Origin: Pseudomonas mosselii
Lineage (GTDB): Bacteria; Pseudomonadota; Gammaproteobacteria; Pseudomonadales; Pseudomonadaceae
Direction: 5' to 3'
Length of the DNA stretch: 38,559 nt
NCBI RefSeq assembly: GCF_003205295.1
Contig: NZ_QJRP01000040.1
Location: 1 to 38,559, forward strand
The notes under the pieces are model-generated. The model was not told the DNA's origin. It ran no database searches and worked only from the letters and a program-made list of their open reading frames with translations. The translations under genes were made by a program, and so were the position numbers. Shown here one piece after another: positions 1 to 10,000 of the stretch (positions within the stretch are counted from its first letter, which is position 1; every line of letters begins with the position of its first letter).

Positions 1-1073
1 GAGTCATTGCCGGCACCGCCGCTGACGATGTCGTCACCGGCCCCGCCATCGACGAAGTCGTTGCCGTTACCGCCCTGCACGACATCGTTGCCGCCACCGC
101 CCAGCACCGTGTCGTTGCCGTCGCCACCGACCACCACATCGATGCCGACGCCACCGTCGAGGTTGTCGTTGCCCGCCCCGGCCTGCAGCGTGTCGTTGCC
201 GACACCGCCATTGAGCGAATCATCGCCATCCCCCCCGTCGAGACTGTCGTCGCCGCCCCCCCCGTTCAGGCTGTCGGCGCCGAGGCCACCGATCAACTGG
301 TCGTTGCCGGCATCGCCGTTGAGCGTGTCGTTGCCGGCGTTGCCGACCAGGGTATCGTTGCCGCCGTCGCCACTGAGGGTGTCGTTGCCGGCACCGCCGG
401 TGATGACGTTGTTCAGCCCGTTGCCGGTGCCGACGAAGTTGCCGACGCCGGTGTAGGTCAGGTTCTCGACGTTGGCGCTCAGGCTGTAGCTGGCCAGCGC
501 GGTCAGCACGGTGTCGATGCCACCGCCACCCGCCTCGACCACCACATCCGAGGTGGAGTCGACGACATAGGTGTCGTTGCCGGCACCGCCCACCATCCGG
601 TCACCACCGGCACCGCCATCGAGCTGGTCGTTGCCGGCCCCGCCGGTGAGGGTGTTGGCCAGCGCGTTGCCGAAGCCTGTGAAGTTGCCGCTGCCGGTGA
701 AGGTGAGGTTCTCGACGTTGGCGCCAAGCTGATAGCTGAGCAGGCTGGTCTGCACCAGGTCGGTACCGCCACCAGCCGCCTCGACAACGCTGTCGCCGGC
801 ATTGTCGACCACGAAGGTGTCGTTGCCGAGGCCGCCGTCCATGGCATCCGCGCCAACGCCACCGTTGAGGGTGTCGTTGCCGTCCTCGCCGAACAGGAAG
901 TCGCCGTCGTCACCGCCGTTGAGGATGTCGTTGCCCGCCCCACCGAACAGCTGGTCCACCGCGCCCAGGCCATTGAGCGTGTCGTTGCCGCCCAGGCCGC
1001 GCAGCACATCGTTGCCAGCGCCGCCGGTGAGTGTGTTCGCCGCATTGGTGCCCACCAGGGTGACGCCGGTCAG
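1..1073 (-). repeat. C-terminal RTX array of pehA (incomplete)
   Basis: Roughly 350 residues of repeats (LTGGAGND, LRGLGGND, LNGGDDGD and similar) are interrupted by two copies of a VVEAxGGG...ANVENLTxTG insert module. The array continues past the window edge, where the type I secretion signal and stop should lie. Confidence 0.88.
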
Positions 1074-4000
1074 CAGGCGCACCGCCGTGGTCGCGGCGGA
1101 GGTCACGGTTTCCTGGGCGCCGAAGCCGTCGGTGTAGCGCACGATCACTCGCAATTGCTGGTTGCCCTGGGCGAAGCCCGGGGTGTAGCTCGCCGTGGTG
1201 GCGCCAGCGATGTCAACGAAGTTGCCGCCCACGCCCTGCTGCCACTGGAAGCTGAAGGCGCCCAGCCCGTCGAGATCCGCGATGCCGGCGGTCGAGGCAG
1301 TCAGCAGCTGCCCCTGGTCCGGCGTGGTGTCGCTGATCAGCACCGTGCCAGTCGGCGCGTCGTTGACGTTGGCCACCGGTCCGAGGATGTCGGAGGCGGC
1401 GCGCTCGGCCACGCCGAAGGTATCCACGTAGCCCACCTGCACCCGGACATGCTGGCCGACCTGGGGCTGGCCAAGGGTGAAGGTACTGGCGGTGGCACCG
1501 GCGATATCGACCCAGCCGGCGCCGTTGTTCATCTGCCACTGGAAGGTGAACGGCGCGCTGCCGATGCCGTCGGCGTCGACGATGGTCGCCGGGTTGGCGC
1601 TCAGCACCTGGTTCTGCACCAGCAGCCCGGCCACGGCGGGCCCGCTGCTGGGCGCGCTGTTGGCCGAGGAGTCGACGATCTCCAGGGTGCCCTTGGCGTC
1701 CTGGTACACCGCCCGCACGCGGATGTTCAGGCCGGCGACATCGTCCGCCACCCGGTAGGTGCTGCCGATCGCCCGCGAGACCTCGCCGGCGGCGACGAAG
1801 GTGATGTCCTCGTAGACGCCCGTGCCGGGGATGTTCTCCACCTGCCAGTAGTAGGCCACCGGCCCGCTCAGCGCGCCGCTGGGGTTGCTCGCGCCCTGGT
1901 TGTCGGCGTCATGCACCGCCAGGTCGCTGACCCGCAGCAACTGCCCGGCCACGGGCGTGTCATCGCGCAGGCCGGTGGCATCGTCGACGATCGCCAGGTG
2001 GCCGCTGGGGCCGTTGTTCACCGCGCTGCCCACGCCGGAAGCCTGGGCGCCGTCGGCGAACTGCAGGCGCTCGATGCCGGTCAGGCGATCGACGCCGTCG
2101 CGGCCGACCACCGTGTCGGTGACGATCACCGTGTTGCCCTCGACGACGATGCGGTAGTCCGTGGCGATGCCGGAGAACAGCGCGGTGTCGTACTGGTCGG
2201 TACCGCTGAGGATCTCCCGCACGATCACCAGCTGGCCGGGGTTGTAGGTGCCCTTGAGCATCAGCGGCACCATCGGCTCCATGCTGTCGAACGAGGCGAT
2301 CTCCGGCCCGCTGCCGTCGCTGTTGGCACGCACGCTGATGCGCACGTTCAGCCACTTGTCACCGTCGAGGATATCGTCACCACCACGTCCTTCGATCAGG
2401 TCGCTGCCACTGCCACCGAGGATGATGTTGCCACCGTCGTAGAAGGTCGCGCCGGCCGGCAGCAGCCCGGCCAGGCCGTTGATCAGGCTGATGTTGGTGA
2501 GCACGCTGCCGGTGGCCCCGGCGGTCGGCAACGAGGTGGCGTCCTCGTTGTCGCCGCGCAGGAAGTCACCGTGCGCCGAGCCCGACAGGCCTTCCATGAT
2601 GTCGAAGCGCACCAGCGCCGAAGCCCCCGATCCCGGTACCGGCGGCACATCGAAGAAGCGGTCGCTGTAGTCGACGGTCACGCCCTGGGCCAGGCCTTTG
2701 AAGGTCGCCCAGTCATAGCCGGAACCGCCGATGTAGCGATCGCCGAAGCCGAGGCTGCCGACCATGATGTCGTCGCCGCCTTCACCGTTGAACTTGTCGT
2801 TCTCGTTGCCGCCGACGAACACGTCGTTGCCGATCACCGGGTCGTTGCCGAGGGGGTCGAAGTTGTCGCCGGGGGCGCCGTCCGAGGTGCCCTTCTCGAT
2901 CCAGTCGTCGCCTTCGTTGCCCATGTCCTGCTCGTTGGCCTTGCTGCCGAGGATGAAGTCGTTGCCCTGGCCGCCGATGGCCTCGGAAGCATCCTCGCCG
3001 GTGACGATGAAATCGTTGCCGAAGCCGCCGATGATCAGGTTGACGCCATTGCCGCCATGCAGCACATCGTTGCCGTCGCCGCCCTGGATGTTATCGTCGC
3101 CGCCCATGTCGCTGATGATGTCGTCGCCTGCACCGCCGCGCAGCTGGTCGTTACCGTAGCCGCCTTCGATGCGGTCGTTGCCGCCGTCGCCCCAGACCGT
3201 GTCGTCGCCTTCGCTGGAGACCAGGATGTCGTCGCCCTGGGTGCCGCCCAGCACGATGTGCTGGTCACCGGCATAGCGGATGTAGTTGCTGTCGGGCCCG
3301 ACGGTCAGCGGGCTGTCGCGGAACACCACCTGCTGGCCGTTGTCGCCGAGCGGGTCGGCGTTGCCCAGGCCGTCGTTGTACTGCTTGCTGCGGTCCAGCT
3401 CCAGGTAGAACCCGGGGTCGGAGAACACCAGGCCCGGCAGGTGCGTGGCCGAGGTGTTGGCCATGATCAGCTTGGCGAACGAGTTGCTTTCCAGCTCGGC
3501 GTTCATCGACAGGCCGGCGGTGCGCTCCAGGTAATAGAAGCGGTCGCCGTCCTGCAGTTTCTCCAGCTGGTTCTCGAACACGAAGTTGAAGGTGCTGCCG
3601 AGCATGCCGCCGAACGGGGTCTTGGCCTCGGCCAGGCCGCCAATCCACAGGTCGATGGCATCGACGCCGGTCACGGTTACGCCCTTGAGGTCATCGACAG
3701 TGCCCAGCACCCCATCCTTGCCCGCCAGCGTCACGTTGGCCCAGCTGCCGCTGCCGTTGAGGAAGTCCAGGCGGTCGGACGGCGCGTCCGCGCCACCGAA
3801 CACCAGGGCCAGGGCCGCGGCGCGCTTGCCGTCGAGGGTGGTGGCCGAGGTGATGGAGCCGTGGGTGCCGTAGGCGGCGATGAAGTTGATCAAGGACTCC
3901 GGGTGCTTGAGGTGCTGCACCAGGTCGACCCAGCTGGTGTAGGGCTTGAGCTGGGTATCACCGGTCTGCCCGAAGATGTCGCGGCGCACGGCGTTCAGCG

Positions 4001-7000
4001 AGGGGATGCCGACATCGCGGCCACGGGCGATGTTGATCGCCGGCAGGTCCAGCGGCAGGCCGAGCAGGTTGTTGCGCAGCGCCTCGGTGACGAACTCGTC
4101 GATCTCGTTGCCGGCCTGGCGGGTCACCCCGCGCACGATGGCGCTGGTCGCCTCCTCGGGGGTCACGCCGCTGGCGGCGTAGGCCAGCGGGTTGAGGAAC
4201 GCCGCAATCAGGCCCATCTGCTGCTCGGGGTTGGCGCTGGCCGGGTCGCCGATCACCTTGAAATCGATGTCGAAACGGTCGACGGTCTCGGTCAGCATCG
4301 AGTGGCCGAAGCGGTACACGGTGTGCGCGAACTCGGCGACGATCGAGGCATCGAGGTCGACGTCGTAGACCTGGGTCGGGGCGAAGAACAGGTCGACACG
4401 CGGCTGGATGGTGCGGGCGAACTCCTCGAACACCAGGTGCTGGTACTGCATCTCGGTGCCGAACTTGGCCGCCTGGAACAATCGCTCGCCGTTCCACATC
4501 AGGGCGTCGATCTCGGCCTGGCTGGCGGGCAAGGCGCTGACCGGGGTCAGCAGCCACTCGTTGAGGAAGGCCAGGTCGCCCGAGTCGAGCACGGTGTCCT
4601 GGGTCTGCGCCACCAGCCGGTTGTGCTCTGAGTGGAAGATCGCATGCACGGCGGTCAGGCCGATGTTCTCGTTGACCCGGCCATCGCCGGCGATGTAGTG
4701 GGCGTCCAGCAGTTCGTTGTCGTAGGCCAGGTTGGCACCGGTGTGCGGATTGACCGGCACGGCGTTGCCGGTGGCGCTGTCGGCATCCGGCGCCAGCACG
4801 CCACCGATGGATACCGGCACGGCATTGTGAGCGATATCGGCAAGGAACTGATGGCCGGTGCGCACGGCGTTGGTCAGGTCGATCGGCGCCAACGGGTTGC
4901 CTTCGACCAGCACATCATCGGCGGTGCCGCCCAGGCCGTCGGCGCCCTTCATCACCACCATCGGATAGCCATGCGGCCCTTTGATGAAGTTGCCGTAAGC
5001 ATCAGTGGCCAGCAGCGGCACGTTGTCGACGTCGGCGTCGGTCAGGTGGATGCCGAGGATGTCGTTGGCCTGGGCCTTGACCACCTTCCAGGTGGCCATG
5101 CCACCGATCTCGCTGTCGTCGCCGGTACCGAACTTGCCGTCGGCGCCCAGGTCGCGGTTGGTGATCAGCCGGCCGGTGGCGACAGGGCCACTGGCGGTGA
5201 GCTGGTAGCCACGCAGGAACACCTGGTGCGAGGGGTGCGAGCTGTAGGTCTGGTTCTGGTCCACGAACGGCGTGGTGGTGTTGGTGTGCTCATGGATGTC
5301 ATCGGCGTTGCCGAGGATGCCGTCCGGCCCTGGCAGGTTGGTGGCGCGGGTCAGCACCATGAAATTGGCGGCGCCGCCAGGCACGTACAGGGGGTCGTCC
5401 GGCTGCAGGGGGATGAAGATGGTCCCCGAACCGCCCTTGGTGACCAGGTCCAGGCCATGGTCGAAGAACTGGCCGAAGAAGGTCATCCAGGCGTTGAACG
5501 GCGCCGACAGCCCGGCATCCGCCGAGGTGTTCTCGAACAGGAAGACATCATGATCGTCGCCGGTGCCGAACTGGCCGTCCATGCCGGGGCTGGCGACCAC
5601 CCGCACACCGTCCTTGAGCTGGTCGTCGTTGCCCGGCGTGCCGAAGTCCAGCACGCCGTTGGCGCCGGGGTCGTAGGCGCTGGCGTAGGCCGCCGGGTTG
5701 TTCGAGGTCTGGTCGACGATCAGGTTGCTGATGGTGCGCGGCTGCGAGTCGAACACGTAGCCGCTGGTCTGCTGGTACGACGAGCCGGGAATGGCCGGTG
5801 AGCCGGGGCCAAAGAACCCGGCAGGCGCGCCCTCGGCGGCATTGAACACCGGGTCGGTCAGGCGCGGGAAGACATTGTCGGCGGCGCCATACTCGGTGTG
5901 GTCATGGCCATTGAGGTTCATCAGGTTGTTGTTCGAGCCGTCGACCGCGCGCAGGCCCAGGGGCGCGCGGATGTTGGGGATCAGCGAGAGGATGTCCTGC
6001 CCGGCGGCATCCGCTTCGGCAATCTTGATCTGGGCAAGGATGAAGTTGAGGTCGGAGCGGACCATGTGCAGGCCCTCGCCCCCCGCGCTGGCATCGACCA
6101 CTGGCGTGGGCACGGTCGGCACCACCGGCGCGCCGGCCTCGACCACGCTGGTGGGCGCGGAGAACAGCACCTCGGTGGTGCCGTGGGCGTCCTGGTAGAT
6201 CGCCTTGACCCGCAGCGACAGGCCGACCAGGTCCGGCGACACCTTGAACGCGGTGCCATCGGCGCTCTGGAACGCCAGGTCGCCGGCCGGCAGCAGGATG
6301 ATGTCCTCGAACACACCGCTGCCGGGGTCGGCCTCGAACTGCCAGTAGTAGGACACCGAGGCATTGACCAGGGTGCCCAGCGGGTTGCCCGCCGTGACGT
6401 TGTCGCCGTCGCGCACCCCGGCCATGCTCACGCTGAGGATATCGCCCACGGTGATCGCGCCACCGTTGCCGTCACTGAGGCTCGGGCTGCCGGTCGGCTG
6501 CGCGTTCAGCCCCGGCACCAGCACGCGCTGGGCATCGGCGAACTGCAGGCGCTCGATGTGCAGCAGGGTATCGGTGCCGTCACGCCCGGCCACGGTATCG
6601 GCCACGGTCCACACATCGTCCGCCAGGTCGGCGGTGCCGCGGGTGTCCTGGGTCACCACGTACTCGGCCTGCACCCCGGAGAACACCGCGGTGTCGAAGG
6701 CCGCGCCGCCAGTCGAGGTGCCGGGCAGGATTTCCCGGATGGCCTTGAGCTGGCCGGGGTTGTAGGTACGGTCGAGCATGAACGGGATCATCTCGACCAT
6801 GCTGTCGAAGCTGGCGATCTCAGGCCCAGTGTGGTCGACGTCATCGGCGGCGTAGACCGCGATGCGCACGTTGAGCCACTTGTCGCCGTCGATCAGGTCG
6901 TCGCCGCCACGGCCCTCGATCAGGTCGCTGCCATTGCCACCCAGCAGGATGTTGCCGGTGGCAAAGCCCGTGGTCGGCAGCCCGGCGTCGGCGAGGAACT

Positions 7001-10000
7001 GCGCCAAGCCGCGGATCAGCGCGACATTGCTCAGGGCGCTGCCGGTGGTGCCGCCATGGTTGAGGATGGTGACCGCATCGACGTCGTCGCCCTTGAGCAC
7101 GTCGGCGAAGCGCGAACCGGACAGCCCCTCGACCTCGGCGAAGCGATCGAGGATCGACGCCGGCGAGGCGCCGACCGGGTTGAACACCCCGGCGTTCTGG
7201 TTCGGCGCGTTGCCATGGGGCTGTGCCAGCGCGGCCAGGCTCAGGTCGGCGGTGACGCCGACCTGGTCGTTCTTGTAGGTGATCCAGTCGAAGCCGGACA
7301 TGCCGTCCATCTTGTCCTGGGCATCGCTGCCGACAAAGATGTCGTCGCCGCCCTCGCCGATCATTTCGTCGAAGCCGCCGCCACCGACGAAGATGTCGTT
7401 GCCCACCACTTCATCGGTAAGCAGCGGCGCGAAGTTGTCGCCCGGCGCGCCGTCCTGGGTGCCCTTCTCGATCCAGTCGTCGCCTTCGTTGCCGGTGGGC
7501 GGCAGGTTGGTCTTGGCGCCGAGGATGAAGTCGTCGCCCTGTCCGCCGAAGGTGGTGCTGATGTCCTCGGTGGTGATGATGAAGTCCTGGCCGTCGCCGC
7601 CGAGGATCAGGTTGCCGGCGGCGAGCATGCTGCCGGCGACGATCACGTCGTTGCCGGCGTTGCCTTCCAGGCGGTTGTCGCCGAACGAATCGGTGATGAT
7701 GTCGTCGCCTGCGCCACCGAGCACGGCATCGTTGCCGGCGCCGCCTTCGAGGTAGTCGTTGCCGCCATCGCCATAGAGCGTGTCGTCGCCTTCGCCGGAA
7801 AGGATGATGTCATCGCCCGAGGTACCGCCGAGCACCACGTGGTCTTCGCCGGTGTAGTGCAGGTAGTTGTCGTCCGGCCCGACGGTGTCGGGGTTGTCGC
7901 GAATGACCAGCGGCACGATCTCCACGCCGTTGATCTCGATCCCTCCGGTGGGGTCGGCGCGACCGTCGGCGCCAAGGCCGGTGAACTGGTTGGCCTGGTT
8001 GACCTCGAGGGTGAAGCTCGGGGTGAGGAACACGGTGTTGGACAGGTGGGTGACATCCGAGTTGGCCATGATCAGCTTGGCGAACGAGTTGTTCTCCAGC
8101 TCCGCGCCGAAGTTAAGGCCCGCGGTACGCGACAGGTAATAGAAGCGGTCGCCGTTCTGCAGGGCCTCCAGTTGGGTCTCGAAGACGAAGTTGAAGGACG
8201 AGCCGAGCATGCCGCCGAAGGGCATCTTTTGCTCGGCCAGGCCGCCGACCCAGAAGTCGATGGCGTCGACCCCGGTCACCGTCACCCCGCTCAGGTCGTC
8301 CGCGGTGCCCAGCACGCCGTCCTTGCCGGCCTTGGTCACGTTGGCCCAGGCGCCGCTGCCGTTGAGGAAGTCCAGGCGGTCGGACGGCGCGCCGCTGCCG
8401 CCCAGCACCAGGGCCAGGGCGGCAGCGCGCTTGTCGACCAGGGTGGTCGCCGAGGTGATCGAGGCGTGAGTGCCGTAGGCGGCGATGAAGTTGACCAGCG
8501 ACGCGGGGTGCTTGAGGTGGTCGGCAAAGTCGACCCAGCTGATGTAGGGCTTGAGCTGGCTGTCGCCGGTCATGGCGTAGAACTCGCGCCGCGCCTCGTT
8601 GAGCGAAGGGATGCCGGTGTCGCGGCCACGGGCCAGGTTCAGCGCCGGCAGGTCCAGGGGCAGGCCGAGCAAGTTGTTGCGCAGCGCCTCGGTGACGAAT
8701 TCGTCGATCTCGTTGCCGAGCTGGCGGGTCACGCCACGGATGATCGCCCCGGCCGCTTCATCGGCGGTGGCGCCGCTGCCGGCGAAGGCCAGCGGGTTGA
8801 GGAAGGCGGCGATCAGGCCCAGTTGCTGGTCCGGGTTGTCCGGATCGCTGAGGATCGGGTTGAACGCCGGGTCGAAGCGGTCGACGGTCTCGGTCAGCAT
8901 CGAGTGGCCGAAGCGGTACACCACATGGGCGAATTCGGCGAGGATCGCCGGGTTGATCGAGGTGTCGTAGCCGCTGGGGGCGAGGAACTCGTCGATCTGT
9001 GGCTGGATGGTGCGGGCGAACTCCTCGAACACCAGGTGCTGGTACTGCATCTCGGTGCCGAACCTGGCCGCCTGGAACAGGCGTTCGCCATTCCATACCA
9101 GCGCCGCCACCTCGGCGGGCGTGGCGGGCAAGGCGGCCACATCGTCGATCAGCCACTCGTTGAGGAACGCCAGGTCGCCCGAGACAAGGATGGTGTCCTT
9201 GGTCTGCTGGACCAGGCGGTTGTGCTCGGCGTGGAACACGTGGTGCACGGCGGTCAGGCCGATGTTCTCGTTGACCCGGCCGTCACCTGCGATGTAGTGG
9301 GCGTCGAGCAGTTCGTTGTCGTAGGTCAGGTTGTTGCCGCCCGGGCCCATGGGCTGGGCATTGCCCACGGCACTGTCGGCATCGGCCTGCAGCACCCCGC
9401 CGACCAGCACCGGCTCGGCGTTGTGGGCGATGTCGTCGAGAAAACCATGGCCGCTGCTCACGGCATTGACCAGGCTGATGGGCGCGGCGCGGTTGCCTTC
9501 GACCAGCTGGGTGACGTCGTCGGCGGTGCCGGCAATGCCGTCGGCGCCATTGCCCACGCGGATCACCACCTGCGGCATGCCGTTGGGCCCACGCAGGAAG
9601 TTGCCATAGGCGTCGGTGGCCAGCAGTGGCACCCGGTGCACGTCGGCGTCGGTCAGGTTGATGCCGAGGATGTCGCGGGCCTGGGCCTTGACCACGGCCC
9701 AGGTGGCCATGCCGCCGTTCTCGCCGTTGCCATCGTCGCTGGTGCCGAACTTGCCATCGGCGCCCAGGTCACGGTTGGTGATCAACCGCCCAGTGGCCAC
9801 CGGGTGACCGGCCGCGTCGAGGGCGTACTCGCGCAGGAATACCTGGTGCGAGGGGTGCGAGCTGTAGGTCTGGCTCTGGTCGACGAAGGGCGAGGTGGTG
9901 TTGGGCTGGCCATCGTCGGCGGTACCGACCACGCCATCGGCACCGGCCGTGCGCACGGCACGCGGCAGCACCATGAAGTTGGTCGGGCTGTTGGCCACGT

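Noticed and set aside
1..1073. Possible CRISPR or other DNA repeat array at the left edge because of its regular periodicity.
   Set aside because: The period of about 27 bp equals nine codons and encodes GGxGxDxxx RTX repeats in frame. There are no constant repeats separated by unique spacers.
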